Positions 1 to 6,784 of a DNA stretch of 6,826 nt are shown here, in pieces. Position 1 is the stretch's first letter. Each line of letters begins with the position of its first letter. Source of the DNA: Clostridia bacterium. GTDB lineage: Bacteria > Bacillota > Clostridia > Oscillospirales > Acutalibacteraceae. The DNA is taken from the NCBI GenBank assembly GCA_900772705.1, contig CAAGRQ010000074.1, forward strand, positions 1-6,826, read 5' to 3'. The position numbers were made by a program, and so were the translations under genes. A model generated the notes under the pieces. That model was not told the DNA's origin, did no database searches, and saw only the letters and a program-made list of their open reading frames with translations.

Positions 1-24
1 ATGATGGCTCAGGGTATCGTTTGA
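1..24 (+). CDS. 3' end of an unidentified upstream gene (partial)
   Basis: The window appears to open inside the tail of a + strand gene, because a + strand terminator lies just downstream at 48-77. Frame 1 reads MMAQGIV and stops at TGA 22-24. Frame 3 is the alternative, reading DGSGYRLI and stopping at TAA 27-29. Frame 2 already has a stop at 2-4. Too little remains to choose between frames 1 and 3 or to name the product. In many bacteria yebC lies upstream of ruvC, but neither tail resembles the usual YebC C-terminus as I know it, so I do not assign it. Confidence 0.3.
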   Translation: MMAQGIV

Positions 25-47
25 TATAAAACGAATTTTGATAATTT

Positions 48-77
48 GAGGAACGGAGAACACCGTTCCTCTTTTTT
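48..77 (+). terminator. Rho-independent terminator of the upstream gene
   Basis: A perfect 9-bp inverted repeat is visible: GAGGAACGG (48-56) pairs with CCGTTCCTC (63-71) around a 6-nt loop (57-62). It is followed at once by six T residues (72-77). The T tract lies only on the + strand side, so the element works for + strand transcription and ends the gene whose tail is at 1-29. It separates that gene from the ruvC promoter downstream. Confidence 0.93.
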
Positions 78-105
78 AATAAATTTTTAATTATAATATA
101 TAATA

Positions 106-134
106 TTGCAACTTGTACTTTTTTATGATATAAT
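106..134 (+). promoter_or_regulatory. Sigma-A promoter of the ruvC operon
   Basis: The -35 box TTGCAA (106-111) and a perfect -10 box TATAAT (129-134) are separated by exactly 17 nt. A TG at 126-127 gives an extended -10 (TGATATAAT). Bases 72-107 are A/T only, which may act as an UP-like element. Two more TATAAT hexamers at 92-97 and 99-104 lack a convincing -35. Transcription would start near 141, leaving a leader of only about 24 nt before the ruvC ATG, too short for a riboswitch or attenuator. No Bacillus/Clostridium-type LexA box (GAAC-N4-GTTC) is visible. Confidence 0.85.
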
Positions 135-164
135 CAACAAAAATATATTGGGTTAGTGTGTATT

Positions 165-677
165 ATGGTTATTTTGGGAATTGACCCCGGCTATGCCATT
201 GTCGGCTGGGGAGTAATTGAATATTCACATTCTCGATTTAGAGTGCTCGGTTATGGTGCAATTACTACCGAGGCACAGACCCCGTTTCCCGAGAGATTGC
301 AGATAATTTATAATGATATGTGCTATCTTTTCACTAAGTATAAGCCTGAAGTTATGAGCATGGAAAAATTGTTTTATAATTCTAACCAAAAGACCGTTAT
401 TGATGTGGCTCAGGCAAGGGGCGTGATTACGCTCGCCGCTCAGATGAATAATAAGGATATTTTTGAATATACTCCGCTTCAGGTTAAACAGTCTGTTACG
501 GGCTACGGCAGAGCCGAAAAAAAACAAGTTATGGAAATGACAAAAAGTATTTTGAATTTGCCCGAGGTGCCGAAACCCGATGATACTGCGGATGCACTTG
601 CGATGGCTATCTGCCATGCGCATTGCAGCGGTTCGGCTATAGGCAAAATTAATAATTTACCGAAAAAGGATATTTGA
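165..677 (+). CDS. ruvC: Crossover junction endodeoxyribonuclease RuvC
   Basis: RuvC is the dimeric Holliday-junction resolvase that makes paired nicks in the junction held by RuvAB during recombinational repair. The protein is 170 aa from ATG 165, the normal size. The RNase H-like fold opens with GIDPGYAIVGWG, carrying the catalytic Asp7. Glu67 lies in the MSMEKLF segment, and Asp140 and Asp143 lie in PDDTADALAMAICH, so the acidic metal-binding tetrad is complete. A GTG at 156 is in frame and would add three residues. I prefer ATG 165 because the MVILGIDPG start is typical of the family and because the only weak SD-like run (GGG, 150-152) lies 12 nt from ATG but 3 nt from GTG. It is the first gene after the promoter, and ruvA starts 6 nt after its stop. 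Confidence 0.96.
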   Translation: MVILGIDPGYAIVGWGVIEYSHSRFRVLGYGAITTEAQTPFPERLQIIYNDMCYLFTKYKPEVMSMEKLFYNSNQKTVIDVAQARGVITLAAQMNNKDIFEYTPLQVKQSVTGYGRAEKKQVMEMTKSILNLPEVPKPDDTADALAMAICHAHCSGSAIGKINNLPKKDI

Positions 678-683
678 TAATTT

Positions 684-1292
684 ATGATTTATTCTGTTAA
701 AGGAATTTTGACATACGTTGAGCCGTCGTTCGTTGTTGTTGAATGCGGCGGAGTGGGCATGAAATGCTTTGCAAGTACCTCTACGATTACTCAACTTTCT
801 TCTGTGGGTACAGAGGTTACACTGCTAACATATATGAGCGTTAAAGAAGACGCAATCGATTTATACGGCTTTTTATCTCAAAATGAACTTGACGCTTTTA
901 AGTTACTCATTTCCGTAAACGGAGTGGGACCTAAGGCGGCAATGTCCGTTCTTTCCGCTCTTACTACGGATAAACTTTCGCTTGCGGTATCCTGCGGAGA
1001 TGTTAAGTCTATTCAGGCGGCACAGGGAATAGGAAAGAAAACGGCAGAGAGAATTGTTCTCGAACTTAAAGATAAAATGGCAGGAGTCGCAGGTGTTGCT
1101 CAGGGCACTGCCGCTGTAAATGCCGCACAGGCGAATGCTCCCGGCTCTGCATCGGCGGAGGCTGTCGAGGTTTTGGTTTCTCTCGGATTTAATCAGACGG
1201 ATGCTTCGGTTGCAGTCGGTTCAATGCAACCCGGACTCAGCGTTGACGAGATGATAAGAAAAGGACTTAAACTTCTTTCGTCTAATTTGTAA
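684..1292 (+). CDS. ruvA: Holliday junction branch migration protein RuvA
   Basis: RuvA tetramers bind the four-way junction in an open square form and load the RuvB motors on either side. The 202-aa length matches the family. Domain I is an OB-fold (about 1-63) starting MIYSVKGILTYVEP. It includes the acidic pin residues Glu55-Asp56 in VKEDAIDLYGF, which sit at the junction centre. Domain II carries two helix-hairpin-helix motifs, VNGVGPKAAMSVL (78-90) and AAQGIGKKTAERIVLELKDK (112-131), for DNA backbone contacts. An Ala/Gly-rich linker (about 132-157) leads to domain III (about 158-202), the UBA-like RuvB-binding domain containing VEVLVSLGF. An AAGGA at 666-670 lies 13 nt from the ATG inside the ruvC end, so translation is probably coupled to ruvC. 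No frame damage is seen. Confidence 0.97.
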   Translation: MIYSVKGILTYVEPSFVVVECGGVGMKCFASTSTITQLSSVGTEVTLLTYMSVKEDAIDLYGFLSQNELDAFKLLISVNGVGPKAAMSVLSALTTDKLSLAVSCGDVKSIQAAQGIGKKTAERIVLELKDKMAGVAGVAQGTAAVNAAQANAPGSASAEAVEVLVSLGFNQTDASVAVGSMQPGLSVDEMIRKGLKLLSSNL

Positions 1293-1304
1293 TGTGGTGA
1301 TGAA

Positions 1305-2366
1305 ATGATAGAAAACGAATTTGAATATGATTTTGAAAACAGAATGTCGGCACCGGAATATACTCCCGCCGATGAGGATATAGAAAATTCATTAAGACCC
1401 AAACAACTTACGGATTATATAGGACAGGAAAAGGCGAAGGAAAACCTTTCTGTTTATATCAAAGCCGCAAAACTCAGGGGTGAGCCGCTTGACCATGTAC
1501 TGCTTTACGGACCTCCGGGACTCGGAAAAACAACACTTGCAGGTATAGTTGCAAACGAAATGGGCGTTAATATAAGAGTGACCTCAGGACCGGCAATAGA
1601 AAAGCAGGGCGATTTGGTGGCCATTTTGTCTAATTTGGAACAGGGCGATGTTCTCTTTATAGATGAGATTCACCGCCTTAACAGAACGGTTGAGGAAATT
1701 CTTTATCCTGCCATGGAGGACGGAAAAATCGATATAATTATCGGTAAGGGACCCAGCGCAAGAAGTTACCAACTCAGCCTGCCAAAATTTACTCTTATCG
1801 GTGCGACGACCCGTGCGGGACAACTTTCCGCTCCTCTTCGTGACCGTTTCGGAGTTATTCTTCGTCTTGAAATGTATAATAAGGACGAACTTGCAAAAAT
1901 AGTTCACCGCTCGTCTAAAATACTTAATATTCCGATTGATGACGAGGGAGCATTGCAGATTGCCTCACGCTCAAGAGGAACGCCGAGAATTGCAAACAGA
2001 TTGCTTAAGAGAAGCCGTGATTTTGCCGAAGTAAAGTACGACGGTGTTATCACCGACGAGGCGGCAAAGACAGCGCTTAAGGGTATGGAAATAGACGAAC
2101 TCGGTCTTGACGCCATTGACAGGCGGCTTCTTATGACTATGATAAGAAATTATAACGGCGGTCCCGTGGGACTCGAAACGATTTCGGCGGCTGTCGGCGA
2201 GGAATCCGTTACCATCGAGGATGTGTACGAGCCTTATCTTATGCAAATAGGCTTTTTGGCAAGAACGCCGAGAGGCAGAGTTGTCACTCCCGCAGGCTAT
2301 GAACATATGGGAATTAAACCAAATAATAACGATGATAAAAACGGACAGCAAACTTTTGATTTATGA
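1305..2366 (+). CDS. ruvB: Holliday junction branch migration helicase RuvB
   Basis: RuvB is the hexameric AAA+ motor that pulls DNA through the RuvA-bound junction, driven by ATP hydrolysis. The protein has 353 aa, slightly above the usual 330-350 because of an acidic N-terminal lead before the conserved LRPKQLTDYIGQ (30-41). Visible motifs are Walker A GPPGLGKT (69-76), Walker B VLFIDEIH (116-123, Glu121), sensor 1 LIGATTRAG (164-172), the arginine-finger segment APLRDRFG (176-183) and sensor 2 GTPRIANRL (225-233, Arg228). A C-terminal winged helix covers about 268-336 (VGLETISAAVGEE, then GFLARTPRGRVVTPAGY). A GGTGAT at 1296-1301 matches the distal part of the Shine-Dalgarno consensus and supports ATG 1305. 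An ATG at 1300 is out of frame and stops at once. Confidence 0.97.
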   Translation: MIENEFEYDFENRMSAPEYTPADEDIENSLRPKQLTDYIGQEKAKENLSVYIKAAKLRGEPLDHVLLYGPPGLGKTTLAGIVANEMGVNIRVTSGPAIEKQGDLVAILSNLEQGDVLFIDEIHRLNRTVEEILYPAMEDGKIDIIIGKGPSARSYQLSLPKFTLIGATTRAGQLSAPLRDRFGVILRLEMYNKDELAKIVHRSSKILNIPIDDEGALQIASRSRGTPRIANRLLKRSRDFAEVKYDGVITDEAAKTALKGMEIDELGLDAIDRRLLMTMIRNYNGGPVGLETISAAVGEESVTIEDVYEPYLMQIGFLARTPRGRVVTPAGYEHMGIKPNNNDDKNGQQTFDL

Positions 2367-2371
2367 TATTT

Positions 2372-2377
2372 AAGGAG
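2372..2377 (+). promoter_or_regulatory. Ribosome binding site of glmM
   Basis: AAGGAG lies 8 nt before ATG 2386, in the 19-nt gap after ruvB. It is the best-placed SD among the internal genes and fixes the glmM start. A strong independent RBS here suggests that glmM translation does not depend on coupling to ruvB. Confidence 0.88.
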
Positions 2378-2385
2378 ACTTTAAT

Positions 2386-3738
2386 ATGGGTAGATTATTC
2401 GGTACAGACGGAGTACGAGGAATTGCAAATAAAGATTTAACTAATGAACTTGCCATGAAAATAGGTTCTGCGGCTGCAGCGGTACTTCTTAAAGAAGCAA
2501 AAAGCGAGAAACCTACCGTTCTTATAGGTAAGGATACGAGAGCAAGCGGTGATATGCTTGAGGCGGCTTTGACGGCAGGTCTTTGCAGCGTTGGTTGTAA
2601 TGTGCTTTCAATCGGTGTTGTGCCAACTCCTGCGGTTGCGTATTTGGTCGGTCTTTATCAGTGCGAAGCAGGTATTATGATTTCAGCATCACATAACCCT
2701 TGCGAATATAACGGAATTAAAATTTTTCAAAAAACGGGATATAAACTTGACGATTCCATTGAGGACGAAATTGAGTCCATTATTCTCGATAACAGCGAAA
2801 AAATCGAAACTAAGATCGGCGGCGAGGTTGGCAACAGACTTTTCTGCAAAACTGCCGTGAACGATTATATAGACCATGTGGTTTCCGTTACCGACGCAAG
2901 ATTTGACGGGCTTAGAATTGCTCTTGACTGCGCCAACGGCTCGGCTTCGGTTTGCGCTAAAGAAATATTTACCAGACTCGGCGCAAAATGCATTATGCTT
3001 TCCGATACTCCTGACGGCACAAATATTAATCTTAATTGCGGTTCCACTCATCCCGAGGAACTTATGAGTTTTGTTAAGGATGCAGGTCTTGACTTGGGAC
3101 TTGCATTTGACGGCGACGCAGACAGAATGCTTGCTGTTGATGAAAACGGCGAACTCGTTGACGGCGATAAAGTAATCGCAATCTGTGCAAAGAAGATGAA
3201 GCAGGACGGTACACTGAAGAAAAATACGGCGGTTGTTACCGTAATGAGTAATATGGGATTCTTTAAGTTTTGCGATGAAAACGGTATAAATTGTGCCAAA
3301 ACAGCAGTTGGCGACAGATATGTTCTCGAAAAAATGTTAAAGGACGGATATAATATCGGCGGCGAGCAGTCGGGCCATGTTATTTTTCTTGATTACGCAA
3401 CAACCGGTGACGGTGAACTTTCGGGCGTGAAACTTGTCGAAACCGTAGTTAACAGCAAAAAGAAACTGTCCGAACTTGCTTCTGTTATGACAGTATATCC
3501 TCAGGTGTTGATTAATGTAAAAGTATCTCCCGAGGGTAAGCAGAAATATAATAACGACGAATATATAATTGCCGCAACCCAAAAAGCGGAAATGGAACTT
3601 ATGGGTGACGGCAGAGTTCTTGTAAGAGTCAGCGGAACGGAACCACTCGTTCGTGTTATGCTTGAGGGCAAGGACATAAATCATATAAAGAAACTCGGCG
3701 AGGAAATTGCCGAAGTGGTTAAGGAAAGATTATCATAA
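2386..3738 (+). CDS. glmM: Phosphoglucosamine mutase GlmM
   Basis: GlmM converts glucosamine-6-phosphate to glucosamine-1-phosphate, the step between GlmS and GlmU on the way to UDP-GlcNAc, peptidoglycan and other amino-sugar polymers. It is a cytosolic alpha-D-phosphohexomutase activated by phosphorylation of its active-site serine. The 450 aa are full length for the family. It opens with MGRLFGTDGVRG. The phosphoserine loop is ISASHNP (99-105), with Ser102 the phosphorylated residue. The Mg-binding loop is DGDADR (242-247), the sugar-binding loop GGEQSGH (325-331), and the C-terminal phosphate-binding loop RVSGTEPLVRV (414-424). These motifs separate it from phosphomannomutase/phosphoglucomutase relatives, and GTDGVRG with GGEQSGH is typical of GlmM. 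Its TAA overlaps the ATG of the next gene by one base (TAATG), a mark of translational coupling. Confidence 0.97.
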   Translation: MGRLFGTDGVRGIANKDLTNELAMKIGSAAAAVLLKEAKSEKPTVLIGKDTRASGDMLEAALTAGLCSVGCNVLSIGVVPTPAVAYLVGLYQCEAGIMISASHNPCEYNGIKIFQKTGYKLDDSIEDEIESIILDNSEKIETKIGGEVGNRLFCKTAVNDYIDHVVSVTDARFDGLRIALDCANGSASVCAKEIFTRLGAKCIMLSDTPDGTNINLNCGSTHPEELMSFVKDAGLDLGLAFDGDADRMLAVDENGELVDGDKVIAICAKKMKQDGTLKKNTAVVTVMSNMGFFKFCDENGINCAKTAVGDRYVLEKMLKDGYNIGGEQSGHVIFLDYATTGDGELSGVKLVETVVNSKKKLSELASVMTVYPQVLINVKVSPEGKQKYNNDEYIIAATQKAEMELMGDGRVLVRVSGTEPLVRVMLEGKDINHIKKLGEEIAEVVKERLS

Positions 3739-4607
3739 TGAGATATTCAACCGATTGGAAAGATTACGAACTTATAGACTGCTCATCGGGCGAAAAGCTC
3801 GAGAGATGGACGAGAGAAATTCTTGTTCGTCCCGATCCGCAGGTCATTTGGAAAAGCGAAAGAACGAATCGCCTTTGGTTTCAGCCGAACGCAAGATATG
3901 TCAGGTCAAAAACCGGCGGGGGTCAGTGGCAGATGTATTCTAAGGTGCCTGCCGCCTGGCAGGTCAGATACAAGGATTTGACCTTTAATATTAAAACCAT
4001 GGGCTTTAAGCATACGGGACTTTTTCCCGAACAGGCCGTTAATTGGGACTATGTAAGAAATCTTATTAAAACCTCGGGAAGAGAAAATGTAAAGGTGCTT
4101 AATCTTTTTGCTTACACAGGTGCGGCGACCGTAGCCTGCCTTAAAGAGGGAGCGTCTGTTGTTCATGTAGACGCCTCTAAAGGTATGACTAATTGGGCTA
4201 AGGAAAATGCCTCGGCTTCGGGCGTTGCCGACGGTGATGTAAGATGGATTGTAGACGATTGTCTCAAGTTCGTTAAAAGAGAAGAAAGACGCGGAAATAA
4301 ATACGATATTATTATTCTTGATCCGCCTTCATACGGCAGAGGACCAAAGGGCGAAATATGGCGTCTGGAGGACTGTATTTACGACTTTATGATTGAGATT
4401 GAAAAGGTACTTTCGGATAATCCGCTTGCCGTTATTCTTAATTCTTACACAACGGGGCTTTCCGCTTCCGTTATGAAATACATAATTGACGATGTTATTA
4501 CATCAAAGCACGGCGGCAGCACGCAAGCTGATGAAATCGGTCTTCCCGTAACATCAAACGGCGGGGTTCTGCCGTGTGGCACTACCGCAATTTGGACGCA
4601 GGAATAG
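3738..4607 (+). CDS. Class I SAM-dependent methyltransferase, RlmI/RlmK-like, target unknown
   Basis: This 289-aa cytosolic protein has a Rossmann-type SAM-binding core. Motif I is LNLFAYTGAATVACLKEGA (121-139), an acidic residue at Asp145 (VVHVDASKG) follows motif II, Asp173-Asp174 probably lie near the adenine, and motif IV is ILDPPSYGRGPKGE (193-206). The NLFAYTG and DPPSYG signatures resemble the catalytic domain of the RlmI/RlmK/YccW group of 23S rRNA methyltransferases, so an RNA substrate is plausible. The N-terminal ~115 residues (Trp-rich, with LWFQPNARY and KHTGLFPEQAVNWDY) are not the PUA domain of RlmI, and I see no cysteine arrangement that proves m5C chemistry. The start is fixed by the one-base overlap with glmM; AAGGAAAG lies at 3721-3728. 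The stop is TAG. The fold is clear, but the substrate cannot be told from sequence. Confidence 0.85.
   Translation: MRYSTDWKDYELIDCSSGEKLERWTREILVRPDPQVIWKSERTNRLWFQPNARYVRSKTGGGQWQMYSKVPAAWQVRYKDLTFNIKTMGFKHTGLFPEQAVNWDYVRNLIKTSGRENVKVLNLFAYTGAATVACLKEGASVVHVDASKGMTNWAKENASASGVADGDVRWIVDDCLKFVKREERRGNKYDIIILDPPSYGRGPKGEIWRLEDCIYDFMIEIEKVLSDNPLAVILNSYTTGLSASVMKYIIDDVITSKHGGSTQADEIGLPVTSNGGVLPCGTTAIWTQE
4600..4603 (+). promoter_or_regulatory. Ribosome binding site deciding the ecfA1 start
   Basis: AGGA at the very end of the methyltransferase gene lies 5 nt before ATG 4609. It supports ATG 4609 over the in-frame GTG at 4576, which would add 11 residues not typical of EcfA1 and would overlap the upstream gene by 32 nt. 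Confidence 0.65.
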
Positions 4608-4608
4608 T

Positions 4609-5463
4609 ATGGATTTAATTAAATTTGACAATGTGTCGTTTTCGTACGAAACAGAGGACGAAAACGGTAATCCGAAAACCGAAAAAGTGCTTGAGAATTT
4701 CAATTTCTCGATAGAAGAGGGCAGTTTTGTTGCCGTTCTCGGGCATAACGGCTCGGGTAAATCCACAGTTGCTAAGTTGACAAACGGAATTTTGTTTGCC
4801 GATGAAGGTACTGTTACCGTTGATTCAATACTCGCACGGGACGACGATACAATTTACGATATAAGAAAAACCGTCGGTATGGTTTTTCAAAATCCCGACA
4901 ATCAGATAGTCTCCTCAATTGTTGAAGAAGATGTCGCTTTCGGAGTTGAAAATATAGGAGTACCGTCGGATGAATGTCGAAAGAGAGTAGACGAGGCACT
5001 GAAAACGGTCGGTATGTATGATTATCGCCTGCGTACTCCGTCAAAACTTTCCGGCGGTCAAAAGCAAAGAGTTGCCGTTGCCGGCATTATTGCCATGAAA
5101 CCTAAGTGTATCGTGCTTGACGAGCCTACGGCAATGCTTGACCCGAGCGGAAGAAAAGAAGTAATCGACACCGTGATGAAACTAAACCGTGAAGAGGGCA
5201 TCACCATAGTTTTGATTACGCATTATATGGACGAAGCTGTTAAGGCTGACAGAGTTGTTGTTATGGACGACGGCAAAATTAAGCTTGACGGTACTCCCGA
5301 ACAGGTATTCTCGGACATAGATAAGGTTAAGTCGCTCAGTCTTGAGGTTCCGCAGTCTACCGAACTTGTTTCCAGACTCGGCATAAGCAGTGAAAAAACG
5401 GTGCTGAATTTTGACCAATGCGCCGATTTGCTATATAAATATTTACAGAAAGATAACTCATAA
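4609..5463 (+). CDS. ecfA1: ECF transporter ATPase EcfA1 (CbiO type)
   Basis: EcfA1 is one of the two cytoplasmic ABC ATPases of the energy-coupling factor. With EcfA2 and the membrane protein EcfT it powers uptake of vitamins or metal ions bound by interchangeable S components. The protein has 284 aa from ATG 4609. Motifs in order are Walker A GHNGSGKST (45-53), Q-loop FQNPDNQ (93-99, Gln94), signature LSGGQKQR (147-154), Walker B CIVLDEP (167-173, catalytic Glu172), D-loop MLDPSG (176-181) and H-loop His205 (ITHYMDEA). The FQNPDNQ sequence is typical of ECF ATPases. A C-terminal extension (about 240-284) matches the usual EcfA dimerisation region. The gene begins two bases after the methyltransferase stop (stop 4607, ATG 4609) and is followed directly by its paralogue ecfA2. 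Confidence 0.95.
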   Translation: MDLIKFDNVSFSYETEDENGNPKTEKVLENFNFSIEEGSFVAVLGHNGSGKSTVAKLTNGILFADEGTVTVDSILARDDDTIYDIRKTVGMVFQNPDNQIVSSIVEEDVAFGVENIGVPSDECRKRVDEALKTVGMYDYRLRTPSKLSGGQKQRVAVAGIIAMKPKCIVLDEPTAMLDPSGRKEVIDTVMKLNREEGITIVLITHYMDEAVKADRVVVMDDGKIKLDGTPEQVFSDIDKVKSLSLEVPQSTELVSRLGISSEKTVLNFDQCADLLYKYLQKDNS

Positions 5464-5466
5464 AAA

Positions 5467-6345
5467 ATGGCTGTACTTGAAACCAAAAACTTAAAATTTG
5501 TATACAGCATAGGAACTCCTTTTGAGGCGTGTGCGATAAAAGATGTTAATTTCAGCGCAGAGGCTAATGAAATTATCGGAATTATCGGTCATACAGGTTC
5601 GGGTAAATCCACCTTTATTCAGCATCTAAACGGCCTTATAAAGCCTACAGAGGGCGTCGTTTATGTAAACGGTGAGGATATTTGGAAAAAGGAAAATAAA
5701 ACAGATTTAAGAAAAGTCAAATTTGCGGTCGGTCTTTGCTTTCAGTATCCCGAGTATCAGATTTTTGAGGATACGGTGTTTGACGAAATTGCATTCGGAC
5801 CTAAGCAGATGGGACTTGATCCCGACGAAATTCAAAGCAGGGTTTTTGAAAGTATGAATATAGTCGGTCTTGACAGGAAACTCAAAGATGCGTCACCGTT
5901 TGATATGTCGGGCGGACAGAAAAGGCGTGTCGCCATTGCTTCCATTATCGCAATGAAACCGCAAGTTCTCATTCTTGACGAGCCTTGTGCGGGTCTTGAC
6001 CCAAAGGGCAGAAAGGTGATTTTGAACCTTGTAAGAAATTATCAAAAGAAGATGGGCAATACCGTCTTGTTTGTTTCTCACTCTATGGAAGATGTGGCAA
6101 ATATAGCCGATAAGGTAATGGTGTTTAAGGACGGAGAGGTTGCTATGTTCGGTGCTGTTGACGAGGTGTTTTCAAGAGGTGCCGAACTTAAAGAAATGGG
6201 TCTGAATGTTCCCGAGGTTACGGAAGTGTTCCTAAAACTAAAGTCTATGGGTATAGATTGTAATACCGGCGTTTATACTGTCGACCAAGCCGTAAATGAA
6301 ATAAAAAGATTAAAGGCAGAGGGGGAGAGTTCATATGCTTTCTGA
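5467..6345 (+). CDS. ecfA2: ECF transporter ATPase EcfA2
   Basis: EcfA2 is the second ATPase of the ECF module and pairs with EcfA1 as a heterodimer under EcfT. It has 292 aa. The GTPFEACAIKDVNF segment (16-29) before Walker A is characteristic of EcfA2 rather than EcfA1. Motifs are Walker A GHTGSGKST (41-49), Q-loop FQYPEYQ (92-98, Gln93), signature MSGGQKRR (147-154), Walker B VLILDEP (167-173, Glu172), D-loop GLDPKG (176-181) and H-loop His205 (VSHSMED). All catalytic residues are present. Small departures from consensus are Met for Leu in the signature and DEPCAG for the common DEPTAG. The start lies 3 nt after the ecfA1 stop with only a weak AGAAAG upstream (5447-5452), so translation is probably coupled. 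Its end overlaps ecfT by 11 nt. Confidence 0.95.
   Translation: MAVLETKNLKFVYSIGTPFEACAIKDVNFSAEANEIIGIIGHTGSGKSTFIQHLNGLIKPTEGVVYVNGEDIWKKENKTDLRKVKFAVGLCFQYPEYQIFEDTVFDEIAFGPKQMGLDPDEIQSRVFESMNIVGLDRKLKDASPFDMSGGQKRRVAIASIIAMKPQVLILDEPCAGLDPKGRKVILNLVRNYQKKMGNTVLFVSHSMEDVANIADKVMVFKDGEVAMFGAVDEVFSRGAELKEMGLNVPEVTEVFLKLKSMGIDCNTGVYTVDQAVNEIKRLKAEGESSYAF
6321..6328 (+). promoter_or_regulatory. Ribosome binding site of ecfT
   Basis: GGGGGAGA within the last codons of ecfA2 lies 6 nt before ATG 6335. It is a strong G-rich SD and supports the 11-nt overlapping start that gives the typical EcfT N-terminus MLSDVTIGQYLPGNS. Confidence 0.8.
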
Positions 6346-6778
6346 TGTAACAATCGGGCAGTATCTTCCCGGTAATTCGCCTATTCATAAACTTGACCCC
6401 AGAGCAAAGATAGTTATATCGCTTCTGCTTATGATTTCGATATTCCTTTGCAGAAATTATATTTCGCTCGGAATTTGTATAGCACTTGCATTTGGCATCT
6501 GCTTTGCCTCAAAAATTAAGCCGAAGGTTATATTAAAAGGCATTAAACCTATAATTGTTATCGTAATATTCACTACCGTTATTAACCTTTTTTACGGTAC
6601 CGGTGAACCGCTCGTTAAACTCGGCTTTCTTAGAATTACAGAACAGGGTATTCATAACGCAATATTTATGGGACTGAGAATTATAGTTCTCGTGGTGTTC
6701 GGCTTGATGCTGACATATACAACCACCCCCACATCGCTTACGGATGCGATTGAGTCGCTGCTGAAACCGCTGACTTAG
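6335..6778 (+). CDS. ecfT: ECF transporter transmembrane protein EcfT, truncated
   Basis: EcfT is the membrane scaffold linking EcfA1/EcfA2 to the substrate-binding S component. The N-terminus is canonical (DVTIGQYLPGNSPIHKLDPRAK), followed by hydrophobic segments at about 26-39, 43-58, 71-88 and 111-128, and the conserved stretch TSLTDAIESLLKPL (133-146). The frame ends at TAG 6776-6778 after 147 aa, where family members run to roughly 260-270 aa. The missing half holds the long coupling helices with the Ala-Arg-X motifs that contact the ATPases, so this product could not work as EcfT. After the TAG the same frame reads LKV, which fits the usual EcfT continuation, so the stop probably replaces a Lys/Arg codon (for example AAG to TAG). 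The sequence then changes to unrelated coding DNA. A sequencing or assembly fault at the fragment end is the likeliest cause; a true pseudogene cannot be excluded. Confidence 0.85.
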   Translation: MLSDVTIGQYLPGNSPIHKLDPRAKIVISLLLMISIFLCRNYISLGICIALAFGICFASKIKPKVILKGIKPIIVIVIFTTVINLFYGTGEPLVKLGFLRITEQGIHNAIFMGLRIIVLVVFGLMLTYTTTPTSLTDAIESLLKPLT

Positions 6779-6784
6779 CTTAAA

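Noticed and set aside
156..164. Upstream in-frame GTG as the ruvC start
   Set aside because: It would leave only 3 nt to the weak GGG run and add three non-conserved residues; ATG 165 gives the family-typical MVILGIDPG with Asp7 in the standard place.
135..164. Riboswitch or attenuator in the operon leader
   Set aside because: The predicted leader is about 24 nt, too short for any known riboswitch, and no hairpin is seen.
225..623. Minus-strand open frame opposite ruvC, and similar antisense frames opposite the other genes
   Set aside because: All lie fully over strongly conserved + strand genes and show no recognisable protein motifs; they are shadows of the coding strand.
3948..3963. Hairpin CCTGCC-GCCT-GGCAGG as a possible internal terminator
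   Set aside because: It lies inside the methyltransferase coding sequence, has only a 6-bp stem and no T tract follows, so it is probably a codon-level coincidence.
4576..4608. GTG 4576 as the ecfA1 start
   Set aside because: It lies inside the methyltransferase gene, adds 11 atypical residues, and the AGGA at 4600-4603 fits ATG 4609.
6776..6778. Programmed amber readthrough or an alternative genetic code in ecfT
   Set aside because: TAG is a normal stop for the methyltransferase gene in the same operon, no other gene contains in-frame TAG, and the sequence beyond soon ceases to be EcfT.
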